A stretch of DNA of 64,000 bases from Paenibacillus lupini (GTDB taxonomy: Bacteria > Bacillota > Bacilli > Paenibacillales > Paenibacillaceae): positions 124,001 through 188,000 of the forward strand of contig NZ_JAASRW010000003.1 in NCBI RefSeq assembly GCF_011761355.1. Direction: 5' to 3'. Below are positions 8,523 to 16,244 of this stretch, piece after piece (the stretch's first letter is position 1; each line of letters begins with the position of its first letter). The notes under the pieces were generated by a model. The model searched no databases and was not told where the DNA came from. It saw nothing but the letters and a program-made list of their open reading frames with translations. A program made the position numbers and the translations under genes.

Positions 8523-9425
8523 TTGCTAAAGCCAACGCGAAATAAAGAAGTGATCCACTATCATATCATGCTGTTTCCTGTTATTTTATTTCTGGTCATA
8601 TTCAGTATCTACCCGACGCTTGGCTCAATTATGGCGTTCAAGAGCTTTGATCCAACCAAAGGCATATGGGGTTCGCCATGGGCTGGTTTGGAAAACTTCA
8701 GAAGCTTGTTCGAGATTCCGGACTTCAAGCGGATTACCGTCAATACGATAACGATTTCTGTCGTGAAGATCATCTTAAACGTCTCCTGTGCACTCGCGTT
8801 CGCCTTGCTGTTGAATGAAACGAGAGTCAGATGGTTTAAGCGTTCGGTACAGACCGTTGTTTACTTGCCTTTCTTCTTGTCGTGGGTCATCATGGCCGGT
8901 ATTTTCAAAGATTTCTTCTCCGTAGAGGGGTTAATCAACGGGCTTATCGGGCAATTGTCCGACAACGAGCCGATATTGTTCTTCACCAGCAAATCATGGT
9001 TCATGATCATTATTTATTTGACCGACGTGTGGAAAGGCTTCGGATTTAATGCGATCGTCTTTCTGGCAGCTTTAACAAGCATTAATCCAAGTCTCTACGA
9101 AGCGGCCGAGGTGGACGGTGCATCAAGATGGCGTAAATTGACTCATATTACGCTGCCGAGCATAAGACCAACCATCATCCTGATCTTGATCTTGAGTCTG
9201 CAAGGCATATTGAGCGGCGGCTTTGACCAGATTTTTAACCTTTATAATCCGCTCGTCTACTCGGTTTCGGATATTTATGATACGTACATTTATCGGATGG
9301 GATTCCAGAACAACCAGTATGAATTCGCTACTGCTGTAGGGCTGTTCAGATCAGCGGTTGCCTTTATATTTATTTTCTTATCGCAATGGCTGGCTGAGAA
9401 ATATGGCGATTATAAGGTGTTCTAG
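8523..9425 (+). CDS. ABC sugar permease, LplB type
   Basis: 300 residues from a TTG start 6 bases after aggtgg. Six predicted membrane helices, beginning with HIMLFPVILFLVIFSIYPTLG. The EAA loop that docks on the ATPase is present near residue 200 (YEAAEVDGASRWRKLTHITLP). It follows the binding-protein gene after a strong hairpin and pairs with the YtcP-like permease 19 bases downstream to form the membrane channel. Confidence 0.93.
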   Translation: MLKPTRNKEVIHYHIMLFPVILFLVIFSIYPTLGSIMAFKSFDPTKGIWGSPWAGLENFRSLFEIPDFKRITVNTITISVVKIILNVSCALAFALLLNETRVRWFKRSVQTVVYLPFFLSWVIMAGIFKDFFSVEGLINGLIGQLSDNEPILFFTSKSWFMIIIYLTDVWKGFGFNAIVFLAALTSINPSLYEAAEVDGASRWRKLTHITLPSIRPTIILILILSLQGILSGGFDQIFNLYNPLVYSVSDIYDTYIYRMGFQNNQYEFATAVGLFRSAVAFIFIFLSQWLAEKYGDYKVF

Positions 9426-9444
9426 AAGGACGGGGTGAACGTTA

Positions 9445-10332
9445 ATGCTGACCATAAAAAAAACGAAGCAGGATTATATAACAGATACCATCATTTACTT
9501 CATCTTGATTCTGCTGGCTGTTACAACCCTTATCCCGCTGTTTAATATTCTCGCAGTATCTCTCAGTGACAGTGCGAAGGCAACAGCAGGGCTTGTAACG
9601 GTCTATCCGTTAGGCTTCAATATGACGACGTATACGACGATTTTCAAAGACCATGCGATATTGACCGCAATAGGCGTATCGTTCAAGCGGGTTGTTCTTG
9701 CTCTAATTGTAGATATGGTTCTGGTTGTACTCGCGGCATACCCGTTATCCAGAAGCAGCAAAGTATTTCCTTTCCGAGGCGTCTACATGTGGATTGTTGT
9801 CGGAACGATGCTGTTTGGACCAAGTATGATCCCGATGTTTTTCACTGTGAAAGATTTGCATCTCCTAGGGACGATATGGGCGCTTGTTCTTCCAGGTGCG
9901 GTAGGCCAGTTCTATGTCATTCTTATGATTAATTATTTCCGGTCCATTCCGATGGAGCTGGAGGAATCGGCAAGCATTGATGGAGCGAGCCCTTGGCGCA
10001 GACTGCTGCAGATCTACCTTCCGCTATCCAAGCCCATTGTAGCGACGATTGCTCTCTTTGTTGTCGTCAACAACTGGAATGCTTATTATGATGGTCTCAT
10101 TTACTCCATTAATACGGATGATTACCCGCTGCAAACCTATATTCAACAGCTTGTTGTTAATCTGGATATGTCGATCCGCGATGTGGATCAAGTGAAGAGC
10201 CTGCTGACCGTATCCAATCGGAGCTTAACGGCGGCCAAGCTTGTCATTACGATGGTCCCGATCTTGCTGATTTATCCGTTTATGCAAAAATACTTTATTA
10301 GCGGCATTATGATCGGTTCGGTGAAAGAGTAG
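9445..10332 (+). CDS. ABC sugar permease, YtcP type
   Basis: 295 residues; six predicted membrane helices. The N-terminus contains IPLFNILAVSLSDSAKATAG, typical of the YtcP/LplC half-channel, and the EAA loop is MELEESASIDGASPWRRLLQIYLP. It forms the heterodimeric transporter with the preceding permease. A small hairpin (ttcttct/agaagaa) lies between its stop and the next gene. Confidence 0.93.
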   Translation: MLTIKKTKQDYITDTIIYFILILLAVTTLIPLFNILAVSLSDSAKATAGLVTVYPLGFNMTTYTTIFKDHAILTAIGVSFKRVVLALIVDMVLVVLAAYPLSRSSKVFPFRGVYMWIVVGTMLFGPSMIPMFFTVKDLHLLGTIWALVLPGAVGQFYVILMINYFRSIPMELEESASIDGASPWRRLLQIYLPLSKPIVATIALFVVVNNWNAYYDGLIYSINTDDYPLQTYIQQLVVNLDMSIRDVDQVKSLLTVSNRSLTAAKLVITMVPILLIYPFMQKYFISGIMIGSVKE

Positions 10333-10392
10333 CAGCTTCTTCTTTATATAGAAGAAACGTATCAAACCTAAATGAATAAGGGAGTGCTTAAC

Positions 10393-11322
10393 ATGCCGAA
10401 AGTGCTGACGAATGAGCAGGTCCAACATTTTAAAGAAAAAGGCTGGGTAAAGGTCGAGCAGGCTTATCCAAGGGAGGAAGCGCTTAAGGTACAGGATTTT
10501 CTATGGAATGAGCTGCTGGAGAAGCATGATGTGAAACGCGATGACCCTAGTACCTGGACACAGCCTGTCATTCGTCTTGGCGATTACTACGAGTCGGTGA
10601 CGGATGGCTGCAATACGGACCGGCTGACGGGAGCAATTGAGGATTTGCTTGGAGAAGACCGGTGGCAGCTTGGCCGGACGAAGCATAAAGCGATGTGGGG
10701 CGGCTTCATTATTAACTTCGGACCGGAGGTGCCGGGCGGCTGGCATTATGACGGCAGTCACTTCCGCCATTATCTAGACAGCTGGGAGCAAGGGCTCCTT
10801 CTTGTCTGTTTGTTTTCGGATGTGCGAAAAGGCGGCTCGGGCACATTAGTGGCAGAAGGCTCTCATCATATTGTAGCGAAGATGCTGGAGCAGCATCCGG
10901 AAGGCCTTGGTCTTGGAGAAGCGATTCAAGAATGCAACAAGCACCCATGGCTGGAAAAGCTTGTAGCGAGTCATAAGGCATCTGAGAACAAAGCTGGCGC
11001 CAGCTTGCAGGAGAAGAAGGAATACCTCACAGCGTTTATGGATTCTGCTTACGAAGATCCAGAAGGGTATTCACTTCGTGTCGTAGAAACGACAGGTGGA
11101 CCAGGGGATATTGTCATCTGCCATCCGTTTCTGTATCACGCTCCTTCCAATAATGAGCTTGGGGTGCCGCGCTTTATGTGCAACCGGGTAGCTCCGACCA
11201 AAGAGCGAATGAAGCTGAACCGCGAGAATCCAGCTGATTATTCGGTCGTAGAGCAAATGATCCGTTTATCCCTTGGACTTAATGATGACGATGAATGTAC
11301 TTGGGCGAGAAGGGAATTATAA
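10393..11322 (+). CDS. phytanoyl-CoA dioxygenase (PhyH) family Fe(II)/2-oxoglutarate oxygenase
   Basis: 309 residues. ATG 10393 is preferred over ATG 10372 because aagggag lies 8 bases before it. The double-stranded beta-helix of non-haem Fe(II)/2OG dioxygenases is indicated by the HxD pair in GWHYDGSHF and the distal His in VICHPFLYHAPSNN, followed by a basic residue in PRFMCNRV for the 2-oxoglutarate carboxylate. It is the last gene of the sugar-importer unit, 60 bases after the second permease. The substrate is unknown; its position suggests hydroxylation or oxidative cleavage of an imported glycoside or its aglycone. Confidence 0.85.
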   Translation: MPKVLTNEQVQHFKEKGWVKVEQAYPREEALKVQDFLWNELLEKHDVKRDDPSTWTQPVIRLGDYYESVTDGCNTDRLTGAIEDLLGEDRWQLGRTKHKAMWGGFIINFGPEVPGGWHYDGSHFRHYLDSWEQGLLLVCLFSDVRKGGSGTLVAEGSHHIVAKMLEQHPEGLGLGEAIQECNKHPWLEKLVASHKASENKAGASLQEKKEYLTAFMDSAYEDPEGYSLRVVETTGGPGDIVICHPFLYHAPSNNELGVPRFMCNRVAPTKERMKLNRENPADYSVVEQMIRLSLGLNDDDECTWARREL

Positions 11323-11476
11323 AGATAAGCCAGAAGGGAGAGCAGGAGAGGAGTCTTGCTCTTCCTTTAAGGCTTTGGAAAATACAGCTCAGAATGGGGT
11401 TCCAAGTGGATGAAGTTCGCCATAAAAAATTTTTTCCTAAAGGGACCCATTGGTATTAGCTATTTCCATTTGGATG

Positions 11477-11630
11477 TGGTACAATGTATTTATAAACGTG
11501 ACCTGAATTCACATCTCGTAGAGGGTTATTTTTACGAAATGAAATAATCTTGTACGATATGTGAATTTTTTATTTGTTAGTTCAAAGAATAAGAATGTCA
11601 TGTAAATCATATATAAGGTGGTAATTACAA
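11477..11630 (+). promoter_or_regulatory. extended -10 promoter and long 5' leader of cold-shock gene
   Basis: TGG-TACAAT (11477-11485) is an extended -10 element. The putative transcript would have a leader of about 140 bases before the csp start, AT-rich and including gtgaattttttatt. Long leaders in csp messages act as cold-sensing, translation-controlling structures in other bacteria; that role here is inferred from position. Confidence 0.6.
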
Positions 11631-11831
11631 ATGGAACAAGGTACAGTAAAATGGTTTAACGCAGAAAAAGGTTTTGGCTTTATCGAAGTTGAAGGCGGCA
11701 ACGATGTATTCGTACATTTCAGCGCTATTCAAGGCGACGGTTTCAAATCGTTGGACGAAGGTCAACGCGTTGAATTCAACATTGTTCAAGGCAACCGTGG
11801 TCCACAAGCAGAAAACGTTGTAAAACTGTAG
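11631..11831 (+). CDS. csp: cold-shock protein, CspA/CspB family
   Basis: 66 residues, the normal size. Single OB-fold nucleic-acid-binding protein with RNP1 (KGFGFIEV) and RNP2 (VFVHF) intact, and the usual N-terminal [11 protein letters not shown]. It binds single-stranded RNA and melts structure at low temperature. Ribosome site aaggtgg is 9 bases before ATG. It is followed by a strong terminator and by another cold-inducible family gene (YdjO). Confidence 0.97.
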   Translation: MEQGTVKWFNAEKGFGFIEVEGGNDVFVHFSAIQGDGFKSLDEGQRVEFNIVQGNRGPQAENVVKL

Positions 11832-11845
11832 TATTGCTGAAGAAT

Positions 11846-11877
11846 GCCCCGAACTTCCGGTTTGGGGCTTTTTTTCA
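11846..11877 (+). terminator. intrinsic terminator after csp
   Basis: gccccgaac (11846-11854) pairs with gtttggggc (11860-11868), followed by seven T. Confidence 0.9.
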
Positions 11878-11912
11878 TTGCCATTACAGATTAGAAGAAA
11901 AGAGGGATTATA

Positions 11913-12119
11913 TTGTATTCTCGGAAAAAAACGGTCGAAGAACTGCCTACTGAGCTAACAGTGGTATGGTCATGCTCGAGTGAGCAATGCAAGGGATGGA
12001 TGAGAGATAATTTCTCACTGTCCGAAGCTCCCGTATGCTTCCTGTGCCAATCCCCTATGATCAAAGAAGAAAGAATGCTGGCTGTTGTTGATAATACAAG
12101 CTACAGTCAACGCAAATAG
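11913..12119 (+). CDS. YdjO-family cold-inducible small protein
   Basis: 68 residues from a TTG start 6 bases after agaggg. The sequence matches the YdjO family (PF14169) described as cold-inducible in Bacillus subtilis. Two Cys pairs (WSCSSEQCKGWM and VCFLCQSPM) suggest a small zinc-binding knuckle. It follows the cold-shock gene with only a terminator between; partial read-through from the csp promoter would co-induce it. Biochemical function is unknown. Confidence 0.82.
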   Translation: MYSRKKTVEELPTELTVVWSCSSEQCKGWMRDNFSLSEAPVCFLCQSPMIKEERMLAVVDNTSYSQRK

Positions 12120-12147
12120 ATGCCCATTAGCAGGCTGAACAAGAGGA

Positions 12148-12174
12148 AGCATCTCCTATGAGGTGCTTTTTTTT
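12148..12174 (+). terminator. intrinsic terminator after ydjO-like gene
   Basis: agcatctc (12148-12155), loop ctat, gaggtgct (12160-12167), then a run of T. Confidence 0.9.
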
Positions 12175-12180
12175 GCGTTC

Positions 12181-12477
12181 TCATGATCTTGCCGCACTTC
12201 TCCCTACCCCCACAACTATCCGAGCTAGTCCATAAATCATCAAGTATCCCGTACTGATGATAAAAGTTGGCGATTCCAGCACAGAATGAATCTCTGTCAT
12301 ATACACAGTGTTGTCCATAATCGTTCGAGTTGCTGCTGTTGCTATGACAGTAGAAGCGAGAAAAATCGCGATTGCGGCCAGGCTGCTGAGCAATTTTCTG
12401 CCCGTCTCACTCCGATAACTGATCCAGCCAACGAGGATGGCTGCTATTGCCAACCCTGCTCCAATCATAATACTCAT
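12181..12477 (-). CDS. small membrane protein, function unknown
   Basis: 98 residues from ATG 12477; agagg lies 8 bases before it (an upstream GTG at 12486 overlaps that site). Three hydrophobic segments are visible: residues about 3-20 (IMIGAGLAIAAILVGWIS), 29-50 (LLSSLAAIAIFLASTVIATAA) and 72-92 (FIISTGYLMIYGLARIVVG). I do not recognise a family. It is convergent with the YdjO-like gene, whose terminator lies just beyond its stop, and divergent from the iron-reductase gene. Confidence 0.6.
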   Translation of the reverse strand: MSIMIGAGLAIAAILVGWISYRSETGRKLLSSLAAIAIFLASTVIATAATRTIMDNTVYMTEIHSVLESPTFIISTGYLMIYGLARIVVGVGRSAARS

Positions 12478-12534
12478 CTTATTCACCTCTTCCTTACAGT
12501 TTTAGGCAAAAGTGTCTATCTTATGCGGATTAAA

Positions 12535-12563
12535 TTGACAGTGAGTATGAGAATCTTTATCAT
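12535..12563 (+). promoter_or_regulatory. Fur-controlled sigma-A promoter of the fhuF-like gene
   Basis: Perfect -35 TTGACA (12535-12540), 17-bp spacer, -10 TATCAT (12558-12563). The 15-mer TGAGAAT-C-TTTATCA at 12548-12562 matches the 7-1-7 Fur box (TGATAATNATTATCA) at 12 of 14 fixed positions and covers the spacer and -10. Iron-loaded Fur would block polymerase. The downstream product is an iron reductase, which fits. Confidence 0.82.
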
Positions 12564-12605
12564 ATTAGAGGACTAAATACATAGAATAAATAGGTGTAAC
12601 GTAAA

Positions 12606-13211
12606 GTGAGTATTGTTCAGCTGTTGTTCGTATCGATGTACAATCGTTTACTGGATATGTACCCGGATAATATCAACTACCAGGTGGAGATGCATGATGA
12701 TCATGCCCATCTTGGTTATAAAATAAAAGAACTCCGCTCTGTAGCGGTTCCAACCGAACCGGATGAGCGCAAGGCTTTCCTGCTCCAGCATTGGGAGGAG
12801 TATTTCACTAATTTTGTTACACCTGCGGTGGAGCTGATCGCTTTAGCTGGCGATTTGAAACCGGATGCGATCTGGCAGCAGTTCAGCGGTCATCTGAAGA
12901 TGACGCAGGACTTTATTGCCGAGCACATGAATATGCCTCAGCTCACGGAACAATTCTTGGCAGACGGCAAGCTGCTGACGGAATTCCTGGACCCAGCCTT
13001 GTTCAACCGCAGACGGAATCCTTATGTCCTGCAAAATCCTCGTTATGTGGAGAATCCGTATAAGCCGGAGGAGAAGTGGCTGATGCATTCGTCCTGCTGC
13101 ATGTATGACCGCCGTGAGAACGGGACGAAATGTTACACCTGCCCGCGTATGACAAGCGATGAGCGGGAAGAGCGGAAAAGCGAAATTCTCGCCACTGCCG
13201 CCGTGCACTAA
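12606..13211 (+). CDS. FhuF-like ferric-siderophore reductase ([2Fe-2S] protein)
   Basis: 201 residues from GTG 12606, behind aggtg. The C-terminus carries the FhuF-type iron-sulfur ligand pattern CC-x10-C-x2-C exactly (Cys164, Cys165, Cys176, Cys179 in CCMYDRRENGTKCYTCP). FhuF proteins reduce ferric iron in imported hydroxamate siderophores in the cytoplasm. The protein is shorter than E. coli FhuF (about 260 residues), as is common in Firmicutes. A Fur box in its promoter supports an iron role. It is monocistronic, closed by a strong terminator. Confidence 0.85.
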   Translation: MSIVQLLFVSMYNRLLDMYPDNINYQVEMHDDHAHLGYKIKELRSVAVPTEPDERKAFLLQHWEEYFTNFVTPAVELIALAGDLKPDAIWQQFSGHLKMTQDFIAEHMNMPQLTEQFLADGKLLTEFLDPALFNRRRNPYVLQNPRYVENPYKPEEKWLMHSSCCMYDRRENGTKCYTCPRMTSDEREERKSEILATAAVH

Positions 13212-13224
13212 TTCATATTTTAAT

Positions 13225-13260
13225 GAAAAAGAGTATCTCCCGCCGGAGGTACTCTTTTTC
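13225..13260. terminator. bidirectional terminator after fhuF-like gene
   Basis: A 16-bp stem (13225-13240 with 13245-13260, loop cgcc) whose outer pairs are A5/T5, so it can act on either strand. Confidence 0.9.
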
Positions 13261-13377
13261 GTAATTCTGGTACATACTTCACTTTTACTTTTAAGCTGTG
13301 AAGCTGTTCCTGTAGCTGATCTGGCTGTTTTCCTTTTATCATGACTTGGGATCAAAATTCATATCGGTGACGAAATA

Positions 13378-13506
13378 GTGAAGGCATTCGGCTGGTTTTT
13401 GGGTACATTAAATACTGCTATGGTTGATTATATGTCTGGCCTGGCCTTTTCCATCTCGGGCTTATATGACGGGGTGGTGATCGGCGGCGGAGCAATGGCT
13501 GGGTAA
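13378..13506 (+). CDS. possible 42-residue small hydrophobic protein
   Basis: A GTG-started frame with ggtga 7 bases upstream encodes 42 residues rich in Gly, Ala and hydrophobics (GWFLGTLNTAMVDYMSG, then AFSISGLYDGVVIGGGAMAG). The amino-acid make-up looks protein-like and it sits 36 bases before the SDR start. No family is recognised; it may be a chance frame. Confidence 0.3.
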   Translation: MKAFGWFLGTLNTAMVDYMSGLAFSISGLYDGVVIGGGAMAG

Positions 13507-13542
13507 GGTTTATTTTATTTATCTATAAAAGGTGGTTATCTC

Positions 13543-14286
13543 ATGCGTTTCCAAAATAAGGTGGCAATTGTAACCGGCGGGGCAAGTGGTATTGGGGAAG
13601 CAACTGTTCGGGAATTCGCAGTAGAAGGTGCAAAAGTCGTCATCGCAGATTTTTCAGACCGTGGAGCTGCAGTATCGGATGAGCTGAATAAACAAGGCTT
13701 TGATACCTTCTTCGTAAAGACGAATGTTGCTGACGAAGCCAATGTGAAAGCAATGGTTGCAGCCACCATAAAGAAATACGGCAAGCTTGACATACTTTTC
13801 GCTAATGCAGGCATCGGCGGGCAAGGTGTTACACATGAGCTGTCCACGAAGGATTGGCAGCGGATGATTGATATTAACCTAACAGGTGTATTCCTCTGCA
13901 ACAAGTATGCAATTGATCAAATGTTAAAGCAGGGTACAGGCGGAGCGATCGTGAACTGCGGCTCGATCCATAGCCATGTGGCTCGTGGTCCGATTCCGGC
14001 TTACTCGGCTGCCAAGGGAGGCGTGAAACTGCTGACACAGAGCACTGCGATTGCTTATGCGCAGAAGGGTATTCGTGTGAATGCTATCTGTCCGGGTTAT
14101 ATCGAGACGCCTCTGATTGCTGGCAGCAGTGAAGAGGCACATCAATACCTCGAAAGTCTGCATCCGATGGGCCGCCTTGGCAAGCCTGAGGAGATCGCGA
14201 AGTCGGTCCTTTTCCTCGCAAGTGATGATGCGTCCTTCGTTACAGGAACAACGCTGACTGTAGACGGCGGCTATACAGCGCAATAA
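13543..14286 (+). CDS. short-chain dehydrogenase/reductase (classical SDR)
   Basis: 247 residues, a standard classical SDR. NAD(P)-binding TGGASGIG at residues 12-19, NAG motif (LFANAGIGG), catalytic Ser in CGSIHSH, YSAAK with catalytic Tyr and Lys, and the C-terminal SFVTGTTLTVDGGYTAQ. Acidic D after the second strand (VVIADFSDR) suggests NAD preference. Ribosome site aaaggtgg. Substrate not predictable; often annotated as 3-oxoacyl-ACP reductase- or glucose dehydrogenase-like. Confidence 0.9.
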   Translation: MRFQNKVAIVTGGASGIGEATVREFAVEGAKVVIADFSDRGAAVSDELNKQGFDTFFVKTNVADEANVKAMVAATIKKYGKLDILFANAGIGGQGVTHELSTKDWQRMIDINLTGVFLCNKYAIDQMLKQGTGGAIVNCGSIHSHVARGPIPAYSAAKGGVKLLTQSTAIAYAQKGIRVNAICPGYIETPLIAGSSEEAHQYLESLHPMGRLGKPEEIAKSVLFLASDDASFVTGTTLTVDGGYTAQ

Positions 14287-14293
14287 GCAATTT

Positions 14294-14321
14294 TTGATTC
14301 TGCCCCTTTGAATGGTACAAT
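14294..14321 (+). promoter_or_regulatory. promoter of small acidic-protein gene
   Basis: TTGATT (14294-14299), 16-bp spacer, TACAAT (14316-14321) preceded by TGG, giving an extended -10. Confidence 0.65.
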
Positions 14322-14355
14322 AGAGCTTAAATGTATCCGAGGGGGCAAGAGTCAG

Positions 14356-14640
14356 ATGAGTGAGCAACAATTAAATGAGCAGGAATTAGTGAAATATCTC
14401 GCAGAGCGTTCGAAAGTGTCTGCGGAAACAATCAGCCTGGTGCTGAAGCATGAGGCTGCCTTTATTGATAAAGCGCAAAACTCGGCGAAAGGGCAAGTCG
14501 TTGATATCGACAGCGATGAGCTGGTTGATTATGTGCTGAAGCAGCGCGATGTGAAGCTGGATGAGATTACAATTGAGACGATCCTCGATATGGAAATGGA
14601 TTATCTTGTTGAGCATGGCTTCGCCGACCAAGAAGACTAA
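14356..14640 (+). CDS. conserved small acidic protein, function unknown
   Basis: 94 residues from ATG 14356, with gaggggg upstream (an ATG at 14308 would lie inside the promoter). The protein is acidic and all-helical in character (ELVKYLAERSKVSAETISLVLKHEAAF, then DELVDYVLKQRDVKLDEITIETILDMEMDYLVEHGF). No catalytic motif or membrane segment. I do not recognise a named family. It has its own promoter and is followed by a region of hairpins. Confidence 0.7.
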   Translation: MSEQQLNEQELVKYLAERSKVSAETISLVLKHEAAFIDKAQNSAKGQVVDIDSDELVDYVLKQRDVKLDEITIETILDMEMDYLVEHGFADQED

Positions 14641-14742
14641 TCTTGTCAAAAATAAAGCCATCTGCTAATCCAATAGCTTTGCTGGACCGTGCCTTCACAG
14701 TTCTTGGTTGGGGTTGTCGTTGTCAGCAGAGTTAAGAACGCC

Positions 14743-14772
14743 AATCCCTATGGAGCATTCTCCATGGGGATT
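14743..14772 (+). terminator. hairpin downstream of small acidic protein
   Basis: A 13-bp stem (aatccctatggag 14743-14755 with ctccatggggatt 14760-14772) with a 4-nt loop and one G-T pair. There is no clear U-run, so termination is uncertain. Confidence 0.45.
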
Positions 14773-14825
14773 TGTCGTTGACCGATTAGGTTCATAGAAA
14801 ATCGATCAGGCAAGGCTATTTTTGA

Positions 14826-15029
14826 GAAGATAAGGTCCCCAAGGGGCCTTATCTTCCTGTGCGAAGGCAAAAATAAAGCACTTAAGGTCCTTAAAGGATC
14901 CTAAGTGCTTTTTTACGTCAGGAAACCGAACATATTTGGCTATATTCGAGAAGTTAGGGTCCCTAAGGGTCTTTAACTTGCTCTCGAAGGAAAAAATGGG
15001 GTGTTTAAGGGCTCTTAAGGGCCTTAAAC
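14826..15029. repeat. phased palindrome array A (four hairpins, AAGGTCC-type)
   Basis: Four imperfect palindromes with TTAAGG..CC cores fill the gap between convergent genes. Spans and centres: 14826-14856 (14841), 14876-14910 (14893), 14951-14979 (14965), 15003-15029 (15016). Centre spacings are 52, 72 and 51 bp. The stems have 14, 14 of 15, 12 of 13 and 8 outer pairs. The second is followed by T5 and could terminate transcription from the left. The remainder of 14641-15044 shows no gene. Confidence 0.8.
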
Positions 15030-15044
15030 GATTTTGAATTTGAA

Positions 15045-16160
15045 CTATCCGCGAATGACAACAGAGCCGTCTGCCGATTTTTCAGTTACTTGAAGCTTAA
15101 GAATGTCACCGAAGAATTCAACCGGCACGTACAAGGAGCCTTTAATCAGGCTTGGTGCGGTGCCTAATTTAATAGGAGCCATTTTGTTAAAAAAGTAGCT
15201 GTTCTTGCCGGCTGTAACGGATGTCCATTGTGCATCACGGGACACTTCTGCACTTTGCGACTTATTGCTCCAGGTTATTTTGTAGCCAAGGGCTTCAGCT
15301 GTTTTACGCAGTGGGACGAGTTGTGTGTTGTTCGGGCCAGTAGTCAGCTCTTTGTTGGACAAGGTAAGGGAAGGGCCTGTCGTTGTTGTTTCGTCTACCG
15401 GAATGTTGATGATCCCTCCGGCATAAGGTGCGATTTCGTATTGTTGGAAGACCAGGTTAACGATCCCTTTACCGTCTACGAAGTAAGTATGATCGGCATC
15501 AATTTTGAAGGTTGTGATTGCATCCCAGAAGAAGTTCTCTGGATTTTTGTTGATGGTATAACGGACCGCGTTTTTTGCAGCTGCAATACCGCCTTCGCCA
15601 AGCGCTTGCTCAAGCGTAAGCTCGGAAGCTTCCTTACCATTTAAAATATTGAAGCCTTCCACGGCAGTACCGCCATGAGCGCCTCCCGTAAACTCGTAGG
15701 TAGCAACGGTGAACGAAAGAATGCCATTAGCGGATGAGCTGCCATCGGCTTTCAGCTCGTAGGATACGTTTAATTCATAAGCATGGAAAGGGTAATCATT
15801 TTGTTCCGCATCCTTTTTATCTTCGGCAGCTAAAGCTTTCAGCCGATCGAGTTCTTTGGTTGCGTTCTCTTTAATAGTTGCATTGAGTTTATCTTGATAG
15901 GCGGTATCCAGCATACCGCTTATAACAGGTACGGAAATTTTTACGGTAAGCAGATCGGAAGTTTCCTCAATAACATTGGATGTAACTTTAACGGCTTGTG
16001 TATCTGGAAGCGTTGCGCTGATTGGCACGGCTGTAATCGGTCCGGATGTAGCAGCGATAGGTACGACAGCTGTTTCCTGCGCCATAGCAAGTGCAGGAGT
16101 GAAAGCGAGCAGGCAAGATCCTGCTACAGCAATTGTAAGCATTTTGAAAGGTTTTTTCAT
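15045..16160 (-). CDS. secreted DUF4163/DUF3298 protein with copper-amine-oxidase-N domain
   Basis: 371 residues. Start at ATG 16160, which has taggagg 10 bases upstream and opens a Sec signal peptide (MKKPFKMLTIAVAGSCLLAF, cleavage near LAMAQ-E). Residues about 40-250 resemble the RsiV/PdaC-type DUF4163-DUF3298 module: the GGAHGGT turn and a strand-rich tail ending YEIAPYAGG. The last ~95 residues are a copper amine oxidase N-terminal-like domain (NTQLVPLRKTAEALGYKITW, then GSLYVPVEFFGDILKL), a frequent cell-surface module in Paenibacillus that is not an oxidase. Role at the cell surface unknown; carbohydrate or lysozyme binding is possible by family resemblance. Confidence 0.82.
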   Translation of the reverse strand: MKKPFKMLTIAVAGSCLLAFTPALAMAQETAVVPIAATSGPITAVPISATLPDTQAVKVTSNVIEETSDLLTVKISVPVISGMLDTAYQDKLNATIKENATKELDRLKALAAEDKKDAEQNDYPFHAYELNVSYELKADGSSSANGILSFTVATYEFTGGAHGGTAVEGFNILNGKEASELTLEQALGEGGIAAAKNAVRYTINKNPENFFWDAITTFKIDADHTYFVDGKGIVNLVFQQYEIAPYAGGIINIPVDETTTTGPSLTLSNKELTTGPNNTQLVPLRKTAEALGYKITWSNKSQSAEVSRDAQWTSVTAGKNSYFFNKMAPIKLGTAPSLIKGSLYVPVEFFGDILKLQVTEKSADGSVVIRG

Positions 16161-16244
16161 GGCGAGTGGCCTCCTAAGGTATGTTCGAAGAATGAAGACA
16201 CCAAGTAGACGGAAGAGGAGCAAAAAAAGTTTCAAGGTTAATTA

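Noticed and set aside
15228..15644. 138-codon plus-strand frame inside the secreted-protein gene.
   Set aside because: Cys/Val-rich shadow of the minus-strand coding region, with no ribosome site or family match.
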